From Lachnospiraceae bacterium (GTDB lineage: Bacteria > Bacillota > Clostridia > Lachnospirales > Lachnospiraceae), in NCBI GenBank assembly GCA_017399685.1, contig JAFQBM010000040.1:62001-126000 (forward strand): a DNA stretch of 64,000 nucleotides. Reading direction: 5' to 3'. Below the pieces are notes generated by a model, which was not told the origin of the DNA, did not search any database, and saw only the letters and a program-made list of their open reading frames with translations. A program made the position numbers and the translations under genes. Each line of letters starts with the position of its first letter. The first letter of the stretch is position 1. Positions 44,761-53,207 of the stretch are shown piece after piece.

Positions 44761-45270
44761 CTAAAATCCATTTCTTAATTTGTCTTTATATTCTTCCATA
44801 ATTACTTCCATGGAAGCAGTAACACGACCATTTTCCATACCATTTTCTTCAAGAACTTTTTCATATTTTTCATGAATTTGAATTACGTGTTCAAATGATT
44901 CCTTGTTATACTGGCGACCTGATGACAAAGCAGAAGAGAAGTTTAATATTTCCCATCTCATATCATCAATTTCTTTATCAATGAAAAGTTGTGTTAATTT
45001 TTCTAAATCGTTTCTGATGGCTTTATCATGTTCAATAGACTGTTTAGTATCTTCTTCATGTTTATTATGCAGTTCTGCTAAATCTTGAACTGTTTTTACA
45101 AGCAACTCATGGTCTGCTTTTCTTTGTTTGGCTACACCAATCGGTTTCCCAAAGATGGCAAAAAATTCTGAAACAATTTTATATATGGCAATACCACCAG
45201 ACATCAAAATAAATATTCCAATAATAAGAGAAGAAAAATCTTGATTAAATAATTCCAATATTGCGTCCAT
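44761..45270 (-). CDS. phage membrane protein with coiled coil, lysis block
   Basis: 169 residues, ATG behind AAAGGAGG. One TM helix (about residues 14-40: LIIGIFILMSGGIAIYKIVS) precedes a long coiled coil and a conserved-looking C-terminus (IDDMRWEILNFSSALSSGRQ). It is 10 bp after the amidase. It could be a holin-like or spanin-like lysis accessory; this is inferred from position. Confidence 0.6.
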   Translation of the reverse strand: MDAILELFNQDFSSLIIGIFILMSGGIAIYKIVSEFFAIFGKPIGVAKQRKADHELLVKTVQDLAELHNKHEEDTKQSIEHDKAIRNDLEKLTQLFIDKEIDDMRWEILNFSSALSSGRQYNKESFEHVIQIHEKYEKVLEENGMENGRVTASMEVIMEEYKDKLRNGF

Positions 45271-45280
45271 ATAACCTCCT

Positions 45281-46237
45281 TTATTTTACGACCTTATATT
45301 TCTTTAAGTCTGGTGTATTTGTATTCCATTCGGGTTGCCAAGCACCATCTGCAGCGACCCAGTAATAAACAGAAGAGGATGTTGATTTAATATATGAATT
45401 AGTTGCCATAGAACCAGAAGATGTCAAGTAATAATCTTTACCTTTATCTTTTACCCATTTAGAAGATACCATGATTCCATTTTTATCAAAATAATACCAT
45501 GATTTAACATTCTTCCAAGATAGATTGTGCCAACCAACAACAGCCTCTCCTTTATTATTTACATAACTCCAAGTGCCAGAATTGTTTTTAATCCAATTAT
45601 TTGTGTCCATAATTCCATTAGAAGATAAGTGATACCATTTATTCTTGTCTTGAATCCATGAATTTTTCACAATATTTCCATTATTATCTAGCCAATACCA
45701 ATTATTATTGTATTTTGTCCAACCTTGAAGTTTATTATGAAATTCTGATTTCCATTTTGAATTATCAACCCAATAAGCAGGACATAGTTTCCCACATACT
45801 TGATAGTGAGTAATAACATGAGTTTTGTTGACTCCATATTGAACCATCTTTGTTTTGGTAAAGTCTATCGCATTATCAATTGTATCTTGTGTTGGATATA
45901 CTACATTATTTTTTTTATCGTCACATAATTCAATAGATAAACTATTATAATTTATACACTTACCGTAATATTCTCCACCATCATTGTTATATTTTTTACC
46001 ACCGACAGAATAAGCCACATAATTATCAGGCACAGATTGAGTTATACTATCTGAATCTACGAAATAATGTGCACTAGCATTGACGACATTGTTATGAAAA
46101 TATTTTCCATTATTTTCGTCAGTGTCGCCATCATTGGCTGTGTAATGAATGACAATAAACTTAATAACAGAATCTAATCTTGCACTTCCATAATTGTTTT
46201 TGTTAGCAAGATTTGTTTTAAACGTGTAAGACATCAT
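45281..46237 (-). CDS. endolysin: N-acetylmuramoyl-L-alanine amidase with wall-binding repeats
   Basis: 318 residues, ATG behind GGGAGG. An Amidase_2 domain occupies about residues 15-165 with zinc ligands suggested by IVIHYTAN (His31), THYQ (His144) and LCPAYW (Cys152). The C-terminal half has about six choline/wall-binding-type repeats (NNWYWLDNNGNI, NKWYHLSSNGIM, SWYYFDKNGIM). It cleaves the amide between MurNAc and L-Ala of host peptidoglycan at lysis. The repeats are strikingly similar to those in the tape measure. There is no signal peptide, so export needs the holin. Confidence 0.93.
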   Translation of the reverse strand: MMSYTFKTNLANKNNYGSARLDSVIKFIVIHYTANDGDTDENNGKYFHNNVVNASAHYFVDSDSITQSVPDNYVAYSVGGKKYNNDGGEYYGKCINYNSLSIELCDDKKNNVVYPTQDTIDNAIDFTKTKMVQYGVNKTHVITHYQVCGKLCPAYWVDNSKWKSEFHNKLQGWTKYNNNWYWLDNNGNIVKNSWIQDKNKWYHLSSNGIMDTNNWIKNNSGTWSYVNNKGEAVVGWHNLSWKNVKSWYYFDKNGIMVSSKWVKDKGKDYYLTSSGSMATNSYIKSTSSSVYYWVAADGAWQPEWNTNTPDLKKYKVVK

Positions 46238-46250
46238 AGTTCCTCCCTTC

Positions 46251-46487
46251 TTAATAATATGTTATGAAAGCGTTGAATCCATCTTCTTTTACTTTTTTAA
46301 GCATAGCATCAGCAGTGGTTTTATCACTAAAAACACCAATCTGAACCTTATATGAACCATATAGTTGAATAATACAAGTATTAAATCCAGCCTGTTGTAA
46401 TCGTTTTTCTAAATTTATAGCATTTGCTTTTACAGAGAATGAACCAACTTGAATTCGATGATATTTTTCTGTATTTATTTGTTCCAT
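46251..46487 (-). CDS. stand-alone SPOR-domain protein
   Basis: 78 residues that are almost exactly one SPOR domain (YHRIQVGSFSVKANAINLEK, then YKVQIGVFSDKTTADAMLKK). SPOR domains bind denuded peptidoglycan glycan strands. Between holin and amidase, it probably assists endolysin targeting. It has no signal peptide or TM segment. Confidence 0.85.
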   Translation of the reverse strand: MEQINTEKYHRIQVGSFSVKANAINLEKRLQQAGFNTCIIQLYGSYKVQIGVFSDKTTADAMLKKVKEDGFNAFITYY

Positions 46488-46500
46488 TTTATTTTACATC

Positions 46501-46905
46501 CTATTGTTTCTTTGCCATATTTACAGAAGATTCAATCTTTAATCTTAACCATTCGTCAAACGAACCATAAATCTTTTCAATCACATCTTTAGCTTCTTGA
46601 GAAATTAACTCAACTGCCTTTTTATATGCTTTATTGAATGCTTCTTTTTGGGATTGCTCGTTAAATATTCCTTTTTGTTTTAAGGCATCAGTATAAGTTT
46701 GGTTCACATATAACACAGCATCCATTACATCATATAAAGTATCTTTGATTAATCTTGAAATATCTTCGTTTTTGGTTGTTTCTGCAATAATATTACTTTC
46801 ATTAATTTTAGTCTCAATAAGATTTACTACATATGTAGCTACAACTGGTAAGATGACAGTTAAAACAATATATAAGATGTAGTTCAGTACTTCATTAAAT
46901 TCCAT
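46501..46905 (-). CDS. phage holin, LLH-type
   Basis: 134 residues from the ATG at 46905 behind GGAGG. One N-terminal TM helix (about residues 5-28: LNYILYIVLTVILPVVATYV) is followed by an amphipathic helical region (DALKQKGIFNEQSQKEAFNK), matching the Phage_holin_LLH pattern. It would permeabilise the membrane to release the amidase. Confidence 0.8.
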   Translation of the reverse strand: MEFNEVLNYILYIVLTVILPVVATYVVNLIETKINESNIIAETTKNEDISRLIKDTLYDVMDAVLYVNQTYTDALKQKGIFNEQSQKEAFNKAYKKAVELISQEAKDVIEKIYGSFDEWLRLKIESSVNMAKKQ

Positions 46906-46921
46906 ATACATTTCCTCCAAT

Positions 46922-47302
46922 TTAATTATTTGTATTATTAAGTACAGTTGTTATAAGTTGAGTCATATCCACATCGTCTTTTATGTCTTGTGGCAAATCG
47001 TTAATAAGTATCATAGGTAATTGAACTTTTCGTTCCGACTTTACGAGTACATAATAAGCAGTGCTTGATATTCCTAATTGCGAAATCCAAGCTCCTAACA
47101 ATACACCAAATATATCTAAGTTAAATGGAGCAGTAATATTTAACATTGATATATCTACTCCTGATTCAATTAACTCATTCATCGTATTCATAATATAGAC
47201 ACCATTAGTAGTATGACAAATAAAAAACACTACAAGTAAAATTGTAGCAATAATATAATCTAGGATTAACAACCACTTGCTAAATCCTTTTTTCTTATTC
47301 AT
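46922..47302 (-). CDS. small two-TM phage membrane protein
   Basis: 126 residues. TM helices lie at about residues 10-30 (WLLILDYIIATILLVVFFIC) and 60-85 (IFGVLLGAWISQLGISSTAY), with a soluble acidic C-terminus. Located directly before the holin, it may be a second holin or antiholin. Family not identified. Confidence 0.65.
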   Translation of the reverse strand: MNKKKGFSKWLLILDYIIATILLVVFFICHTTNGVYIMNTMNELIESGVDISMLNITAPFNLDIFGVLLGAWISQLGISSTAYYVLVKSERKVQLPMILINDLPQDIKDDVDMTQLITTVLNNTNN

Positions 47303-47305
47303 AAT

Positions 47306-47527
47306 TTAATCCACCTCATAATTTAGCCATTTCTGATAAAGTTCTTTTGTGTTTTCTTTTTCAAAAATCATAACGATAATTTTTCTATCATTTTTATCAT
47401 CATAGCTGGTATAAATATCTATAGGATATACATTATTGCTTATATAGAATATTTGTTGCTTTACATTACAAATCCTTACAACTTCATTCTGCAAATAGTT
47501 TCTTGCTTTTATATTTGTTTCAATCAT
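47306..47527 (-). CDS. small phage protein
   Basis: 73 residues, ATG at 47527 with GAGAGGAA about 14 bp upstream. It begins MIETNIKARNYLQNEVVRIC and appears globular. It ends 3 bp before the next gene, so the two are coupled. Not recognised. Confidence 0.55.
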   Translation of the reverse strand: MIETNIKARNYLQNEVVRICNVKQQIFYISNNVYPIDIYTSYDDKNDRKIIVMIFEKENTKELYQKWLNYEVD

Positions 47528-47562
47528 ATTCCATTTTATTCCTCTCGTCTCAAATCGTAAAA

Positions 47563-47604
47563 AATAGGGAATACAACATGAAAAGTAATGTCATATTCCC
47601 TATT
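47563..47604 (-). terminator. terminator before the lysis block
   Basis: An 11-bp perfect stem AATAGGGAATA/TATTCCCTATT with an inner TGACAT/ATGTTG-type pairing, followed on the minus strand by TTTTTTACG. Confidence 0.8.
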
Positions 47605-47620
47605 AGAATTTTTTGTACAA

Positions 47621-48049
47621 TTACTCTTCAACATTTTTTGCCTTTCTGTTTCTAGGCTTTTTAATACTTTTTTCTATATCAGTATCATCTTCAATACTTC
47701 CTGTTACTTCAAACTGATTATCTAATTCGCTAATTGTTTCAATATTTTCAATATTCTGAATTTTTACTTCTTCAACAACGGTAACAGATTCCATAATCTT
47801 ATTGATAGAAGATTTGTAACTTGTGCCAAAATCATTTAACTTTGATAAATCAAAAGTTTTTAATTTTTCATTAGCCTCTTTTGCCGTAGTATGATTATCT
47901 TCAAAATCTGATGTGATATTATAAATATCTTTACAATTTTTAGAACAAAATGTAAAATACCATATTTCTTTATCCTTATCTTCATCACATTTTGGGCAAT
48001 AAGGATAAGAAGTTTTACATACTGCACACGTTCTTAATTTTCTTTCCAC
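47621..48049 (-). CDS. zinc-binding phage protein
   Basis: 142 residues, GTG start at 48049 behind AGGAGG. Cys pairs CAVC, CPKC and C-x3-C (CSKNC) in the first 45 residues form a treble-clef or MYM-like zinc site; the C-terminal half is helical and ends basic (KPRNRKAKN). It lies just after the major tail protein and between two terminators. Role unknown. Confidence 0.65.
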   Translation of the reverse strand: MERKLRTCAVCKTSYPYCPKCDEDKDKEIWYFTFCSKNCKDIYNITSDFEDNHTTAKEANEKLKTFDLSKLNDFGTSYKSSINKIMESVTVVEEVKIQNIENIETISELDNQFEVTGSIEDDTDIEKSIKKPRNRKAKNVEE

Positions 48050-48068
48050 GAAAGTCCTCCTTAAAATA

Positions 48069-48092
48069 GGGGCAATGAATTAACATTGCCCC
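48069..48092 (-). terminator. terminator after the major tail protein
   Basis: A perfect 8-bp stem GGGGCAAT/ATTGCCCC followed on the minus strand by TATTTT. It is symmetric enough to work both ways. Confidence 0.8.
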
Positions 48093-48115
48093 TTTAAATT
48101 TAAACGAGAAGTAAA

Positions 48116-48937
48116 TTAAACTTCTTCAATTTCGTCAATGAAATAAAGTGAGAATAATTCCTTGTTAGTAGAACAAGTATCCAACATAATTGCACCTTTA
48201 TAATCCATTGTCTGAGTATCACCACCTTGTAATGCCATTGTAAATTCTGGTGATGGCATAAAGGAAGGAATGTGTACAATTGCTGCTCTTAAACTTTCCT
48301 TATCGCATGGGTCAACAACAAGAGCCTTAAAGAACAATTCATGAGAAGTAGGGAATTTATCACCAGAGTTAGTAATCTTGGCACCACTATATACAGTCTT
48401 CTTGAATTTAACAATATACTGTACTTCTTCTGTGTCAGTTGGTGGTGTAAGAGTAGCACTAGCAGGAGTTTGTGTACCTTCATCTGCTTCTACTTTGGTA
48501 ATTTTAAATTCAGTTTCAGAAGCCTCTGAACCTAATGTGTATTCTTTACCCATAGAACCTTTTGTGCTTAATGCATTTACTACAACAGAACCTTCAACAA
48601 AGTTTGTAATATCCAATGTTTTTCCTGCGTCAACAGTCATAATCATCGGCATAACAATACCATTATCTGCTGTTGCAATTTCAGCATCAGTAGCAGATAA
48701 AGTTTCAATAACCGCAAGATTCATAAATGCATTCTGAGCAGTTACTTCGCCTTTCTTACCCGTATACTTTCTGTATACTAAGTTTCCATCTTTGTCTGTG
48801 ATATCTGTAGAATCAGCAGTGATATCAATACTTGCCTCTTTTAATTGAGTTAATGCGTAAAGTGGTGTGCCATTTGCTTTTGCACCGTATCCAAATTGTA
48901 ATCTGTCTACGATAACGTCACCTAATTTGAATGCCAT
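48116..48937 (-). CDS. major tail (tube) protein
   Basis: 273 residues from the ATG at 48937 behind AAAGGAGG; an upstream in-frame start at 48997 overlaps the preceding gene. MAFKLGDVIVDRLQFGYGAK, then ASIDITADSTDITDKDGNLV are typical of siphophage tube subunits, and the size fits. It is isolated by strong flanking spacers and a terminator, as expected for an abundant structural protein. Confidence 0.8.
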   Translation of the reverse strand: MAFKLGDVIVDRLQFGYGAKANGTPLYALTQLKEASIDITADSTDITDKDGNLVYRKYTGKKGEVTAQNAFMNLAVIETLSATDAEIATADNGIVMPMIMTVDAGKTLDITNFVEGSVVVNALSTKGSMGKEYTLGSEASETEFKITKVEADEGTQTPASATLTPPTDTEEVQYIVKFKKTVYSGAKITNSGDKFPTSHELFFKALVVDPCDKESLRAAIVHIPSFMPSPEFTMALQGGDTQTMDYKGAIMLDTCSTNKELFSLYFIDEIEEV

Positions 48938-48989
48938 AATTCGTTTCCTCCTTTTAATTAAAATTGTTTTATGCATCAAAAAAGAGCGA

Positions 48990-49823
48990 CTAAACATCGC
49001 CCATAAAATTTAACAATTCAGGATTTAGTGATTTGCCATCTACAAATCCAGAATATAATCCTTTCATTGCAGCTGTAGAACTTTCATATTTTTGAAGTCT
49101 CTTAACTGAATCCATGAATTGATATATACCAATATCTTTTAATTCCTGTAATTTATATTTAAAACCAGGATGATTTACACAAGCAGAAACAAGAGATAGA
49201 AGAGTAGAAGAGTTTTCTTCTTTCTTATTTTGCTCATTCATTTTATCTTCTTGTATAATCCAAGCTTTGGCTGTTTTCCCTTTTGCTTTTTCAACCTTTG
49301 GATGTACATTTAACATTTCACGTATATATTCTGCAATATGCATATAATCATCTTCATATAAAAGAATGTTTTGCGATTCACTATACAAAGCTGGTTCGTA
49401 TTCTTCGCTATTAATTTCACGTTTTGCTGGAACAAATTTAAAATCATTAAATGACACATTTTTAAAAAGTAAATTTAGAGGTTCTTTGTCTTGAACCATT
49501 TGATTCATTATGCTAAAAACCTCAATATCCTTAACCTTATTCCAATCAGTTTGGCATTTATCCCAAAGAAAAACTCTAATAGATGTAGAATTGTATAAGA
49601 ATGGCGATAGAGCTTGGTAGAATTTTTCTTCTCCAATTTCAAGAATATCTCCAATAGTAGGCGTTAAGATAATAATTCCTTTATAAACATGCTCTTCTCC
49701 AAAGTACATTTTCAACTTATCAAAATGATAAATTGTTTTATTTGATTTTTCTTGTGTTTTGTTTTCGTCTATCACAGCATCTTGGAGTCTATCAAGCATA
49801 CTTAAACTATCTACGTTTCCCAA
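48990..49823 (-). CDS. phage tail-region protein, possible assembly chaperone
   Basis: 277 residues, TTG start at 49823 behind AAGGTGG. A mostly helical soluble protein (YKGIIILTPTIGDILEIGEE, then MNQMVQDKEPLNLLFKNVSF). It resembles gp15-like or chaperone-like tail proteins in composition and length, but sits before rather than after the tube gene. A weak hairpin overlaps its stop. Confidence 0.5.
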   Translation of the reverse strand: MGNVDSLSMLDRLQDAVIDENKTQEKSNKTIYHFDKLKMYFGEEHVYKGIIILTPTIGDILEIGEEKFYQALSPFLYNSTSIRVFLWDKCQTDWNKVKDIEVFSIMNQMVQDKEPLNLLFKNVSFNDFKFVPAKREINSEEYEPALYSESQNILLYEDDYMHIAEYIREMLNVHPKVEKAKGKTAKAWIIQEDKMNEQNKKEENSSTLLSLVSACVNHPGFKYKLQELKDIGIYQFMDSVKRLQKYESSTAAMKGLYSGFVDGKSLNPELLNFMGDV

Positions 49824-49827
49824 ATAA

Positions 49828-50466
49828 TCACCACCTTACTTTGTAATTGTTAATCATCGTTTGACCATTATAAGACGTATTAGAAATTCCATTTATATCA
49901 GTTATTTGAAAGATAATAGTTCTAACAAGATAATTGCTATCAGTAATAGATTCTTTCGAGGTGATAAGATGTGTCTGCATACCAAAAATATTTGACCAGT
50001 TGAACTTTTCACGAATAATAGAAGCAATTAAATCATGGCGTGGGATACCTGTCAATTTATCTGTTCTATCTTCTCCATGTGCAAAGATATTAAATGTAAT
50101 TTCTGTGTATTTTTGCACATTATTATACTTAGGTAATGAATCAAACATTACTTGATAGCAAATATAATGTTGAATTTCTACTTGAGATTCAGGAATAAAT
50201 AAATGGGGACGAATATTTGAATTTTCCCCAAAATATCTATCTACCTCTCCAAGTAATTCGCCAGTTTCTTCATCAATAAGAATATTATTATCTTCGTCAA
50301 ATAATTCAGATTCCAATTCTTTATTATGTAATGCATATAGAAGTTCTGGACAGTTTAATAATGATTTTTTAATAATATTTTTATATCTGATATTATCATC
50401 ATCAGTTGTTTCAGTATAAGAACGTAATTTATTTAATAAATCGTCTTTCGTTTTCAATTCTGTCAC
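49828..50466 (-). CDS. head-tail region protein
   Basis: 212 residues, GTG start at 50466 behind AGGAGG. The body (YKNIIKKSLLNCPELLYALH, later EITFNIFAHGEDRTDKLTGI) resembles tail terminator/completion proteins that recur before the tube gene in clostridial siphophages. Assignment rests mainly on position. Confidence 0.5.
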   Translation of the reverse strand: MTELKTKDDLLNKLRSYTETTDDDNIRYKNIIKKSLLNCPELLYALHNKELESELFDEDNNILIDEETGELLGEVDRYFGENSNIRPHLFIPESQVEIQHYICYQVMFDSLPKYNNVQKYTEITFNIFAHGEDRTDKLTGIPRHDLIASIIREKFNWSNIFGMQTHLITSKESITDSNYLVRTIIFQITDINGISNTSYNGQTMINNYKVRW

Positions 50467-50477
50467 AATCCACCCTC

Positions 50478-51764
50478 CTATATAATTAATTCAAATTTTC
50501 CTTCGACATTTATCACATCTGTATTTATTACATCTGTATCCTTGATAATAGTGCATTTTACATTTAAAATTTTATTTAAATATCTTCTGTCATCAGCGAA
50601 CTTAATTTTTCTTTGATTAAATTCCTTACCTTTTATCATAGTGATTATATTGGATAAATCTAAATCATCTACACCATCTATGTTACACTCCCAATCAAAC
50701 GAAGCATGAAGATAATCATTAGTTATATCATTGTTATCTTTATCATACAGCTTTAATGTCATTGTTTTATAACTGCCACCTACTTTGATAGTAGATGTGG
50801 AGGCAATAATTTTTCCATATATATTCGATTCAACATCGACTGATGTTTGCTGGTCAGATGGTTCAATATTAGAATCATAATAATCGGCATACATTGCAAC
50901 AATATTACCTTTGTCATCTCTTTCAAGATAATCCGTATGAGGATTATAGAAATCTTGATATAACGTAAGTTTTTGAATACCTATTGGTTTGGAATTCTCT
51001 ACTTTCGTAACAGACCATGTAATAGGTTTGTCAGTAGGGGCACTTACAATTAAACGCATAGTCTTATTATTCTCATCGTTATACCAAAATTTCTCTGTAA
51101 TAGAATTCAATTCAAACCACAATTTTGTCTGATTATCAGCATGTTCGAAGTAGCGGTCTTGATAGACACCTATTGTATATGAACTTTGTTGTCGTTGAAC
51201 ACACCACATACTTCTTTTATATTTGTTTTGACCATCTTTTTCTACCCAATGTAAAAAATAATCACATGGTAATATTAAATATTTTACAAACTGATTTGCT
51301 GACTCTTTAGAGCATATAAGCCATTTATGATACAACCCTGTATCATCAGGTATATCTACATACATACCAATTGGAAAGTCTTGAACTCCATACTTTTTTC
51401 GATAATTAGTTTCAAAATAATAAAGTTCATCAGTTTCGTTAAAATACATTTTTTGAGAAGGTTTAAATTGAAGATGATATTCTACTTGGTCTTTATCTAT
51501 AGACTGATAACTCTTTACAATAAATTTAGCATCAATACGAGTTTTTGTCGTATTCTCATAGGTCATACCAATATTTAATTCTGGTTGGTCATCATGAAAA
51601 TAGTCATATATATAACAGACTTTACTTTGAATATTTCTATCCCAAGTAGCTTCCATTAATAAGTCAGAATTATGTTTTAATTTTTCACCAAGCGTAGGAT
51701 AATTCTTACCTGTAGAATTTGATTCTATTTTCATGGCTCGTTTATAAAAGTCATATACTGACAT
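50478..51764 (-). CDS. large connector/structural protein with C-terminal Ig-like region
   Basis: 428 residues, ATG at 51764. N-terminal SVYDFYKRAMKIESNSTGKN, an aromatic-rich beta middle, and a C-terminal ~100 residues with Ig-like strands (STSTIKVGGSYKTMTLKLYD). It lies between connector genes and the tube gene. It is probably an exposed structural protein; Ig-like domains on phage capsids often bind surface carbohydrates. Confidence 0.6.
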   Translation of the reverse strand: MSVYDFYKRAMKIESNSTGKNYPTLGEKLKHNSDLLMEATWDRNIQSKVCYIYDYFHDDQPELNIGMTYENTTKTRIDAKFIVKSYQSIDKDQVEYHLQFKPSQKMYFNETDELYYFETNYRKKYGVQDFPIGMYVDIPDDTGLYHKWLICSKESANQFVKYLILPCDYFLHWVEKDGQNKYKRSMWCVQRQQSSYTIGVYQDRYFEHADNQTKLWFELNSITEKFWYNDENNKTMRLIVSAPTDKPITWSVTKVENSKPIGIQKLTLYQDFYNPHTDYLERDDKGNIVAMYADYYDSNIEPSDQQTSVDVESNIYGKIIASTSTIKVGGSYKTMTLKLYDKDNNDITNDYLHASFDWECNIDGVDDLDLSNIITMIKGKEFNQRKIKFADDRRYLNKILNVKCTIIKDTDVINTDVINVEGKFELII

Positions 51765-51766
51765 TA

Positions 51767-52111
51767 TTAATCACCAACTTTCATTCGTTGCATTAATGCA
51801 CCTGCATCAAAAACCAATTTTTTATATCGTTGAAAATCAAAACTATCAGACTTTAAAATATTTAAAGCTTGTTCTAATGTATTAATTATTTCAACAAAAT
51901 CCTTGGGATAGAAGAGAAGTGCATTATAATTTGAAATTTCAAATAGAAGATTTTCATGATATTTAACAACGTCTATATTCTCAAAGTCATCTTTTGTGTT
52001 TTTGTCTGTATATAATACTAACCAAAATATTTTCTTTCTTAATTTATTTTGATAATATTCTGTCTGTTCTTGCTTAAATTCTCCATACTTATGTGAAATC
52101 ATTTTATCCAT
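51767..52111 (-). CDS. connector-region protein
   Basis: 114 residues from the ATG at 52111, which overlaps the previous stop by 8 bp; the ATG at 52102 is also possible, and upstream in-frame starts would overlap the preceding gene by ~140 bp. Helical (MDKMISHKYGEFKQEQTEYY, then FVEIINTLEQALNILKSDSF). Probably a head-tail joining subunit by location. Confidence 0.55.
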   Translation of the reverse strand: MDKMISHKYGEFKQEQTEYYQNKLRKKIFWLVLYTDKNTKDDFENIDVVKYHENLLFEISNYNALLFYPKDFVEIINTLEQALNILKSDSFDFQRYKKLVFDAGALMQRMKVGD

Positions 52112-52562
52112 TAGCTCCACCATATTCCCCAAAATAATAAGTGTGTCTGGATAATTCTCTTTCAAATTCACGCTCAAGTTTTTGAAGCCTTTCCATATTT
52201 TGATTGTAATTATTCCTTGATATTTTTTCCTCTTTACCGCCAATAAAAGTGGCTAAATTTACTGTACTTTCTAATTTAGATGGAAAATAGTTTATAATTA
52301 CACCTTTAGCAAGAATAGAAGTGACAAAATCTTTATCATAATTTTCATCTACCGTATTTTTTAGTTCAAAATAAAGAAACTTTAACTCATCATCTAGTAA
52401 ATATTTTGAAAATTTTTTTCTAAGTAAAGTGGAAGAAGACGCTGAATGCAACCATTCTTTAAGAAAATCATAAAAATCATCTTGTGTATAATTTGCTAAT
52501 TCTAAGTCATTAATTCTAGTTAATGCTCTTTTATATATTGCTTCATATTCAATAGAAGGCAT
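52104..52562 (-). CDS. head-tail connector-type protein
   Basis: 152 residues, ATG behind GAGGTG. An all-helical protein (EYEAIYKRALTRINDLELAN, then DDELKFLYFELKNTVDENYD) of the size and composition of gp6-like connector subunits, two genes after the capsid gene. No decisive motif. Confidence 0.55.
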   Translation of the reverse strand: MPSIEYEAIYKRALTRINDLELANYTQDDFYDFLKEWLHSASSSTLLRKKFSKYLLDDELKFLYFELKNTVDENYDKDFVTSILAKGVIINYFPSKLESTVNLATFIGGKEEKISRNNYNQNMERLQKLEREFERELSRHTYYFGEYGGANG

Positions 52563-52575
52563 TTTAAATCACCTC

Positions 52576-53133
52576 CTAGTCAACAGTATTAATCATTTTC
52601 CCAAAATCTGTTCCGCATACTTCGTCTAAGATTTTAATTTTCTTTAATGAATCAAATGTACCCTGTTCAATACGTTTTGAAACTTCGACTGTGACTGCTT
52701 TAAGCAATCCCTTTGGAAGTGATTTAAGTGTGGATTTGAATGTAGTGTTTGGTTTATTTAATACAGCTTCAATATCATCCATTCCGTATACCTTATCAGA
52801 ATAAAATTCTGCAACATCTTTCCATCTTGGATTTTCTAATAATTCTTCATCTTCAATTACAAACAATGGGTCATAAATATATCTTGAATGTTTATTCTTT
52901 AATGCAAACAAATCGCCATATTCAATTTCCGCTTCGTCACCATAATTAGAAAATACATAATACATACCCGACTTCCCAGAGACACCAAGCCAGCCTGGAG
53001 TTACTGAACGACATACAATTACATCAGATTGAGAAAATGTTCTTGGTTTCTTTTTTTCAACAACTGTTTCTTTTACTTCAACAGTTTCAATTTCTTTCTT
53101 TTCGATTGTTTTAGATTGTTTTGTTGTAGGCAT
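52576..53133 (-). CDS. structural protein following the capsid gene
   Basis: 185 residues, ATG behind AAAGGAG. A Lys/Glu-rich flexible N-terminus (~35 residues) precedes a globular domain (GWLGVSGKSGMYYVFSNYGD, then ENPRWKDVAEFYSDKVYGMD). It follows a terminator that would reduce its level relative to capsid protein. Family not identified. Confidence 0.6.
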   Translation of the reverse strand: MPTTKQSKTIEKKEIETVEVKETVVEKKKPRTFSQSDVIVCRSVTPGWLGVSGKSGMYYVFSNYGDEAEIEYGDLFALKNKHSRYIYDPLFVIEDEELLENPRWKDVAEFYSDKVYGMDDIEAVLNKPNTTFKSTLKSLPKGLLKAVTVEVSKRIEQGTFDSLKKIKILDEVCGTDFGKMINTVD

Positions 53134-53161
53134 TGTTTTCTCCTTTTATTTCCATAAATAA

Positions 53162-53184
53162 GGATGGGATAAATAATCCCATCC
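53162..53184 (-). terminator. terminator after the major capsid gene
   Basis: A perfect 9-bp stem GGATGGGAT/ATCCCATCC followed on the minus strand by TTATTTATGG. Probably partial, giving excess capsid transcript. Confidence 0.75.
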
Positions 53185-53207
53185 ATTAAATTGTTATTTA
53201 ATTATTT

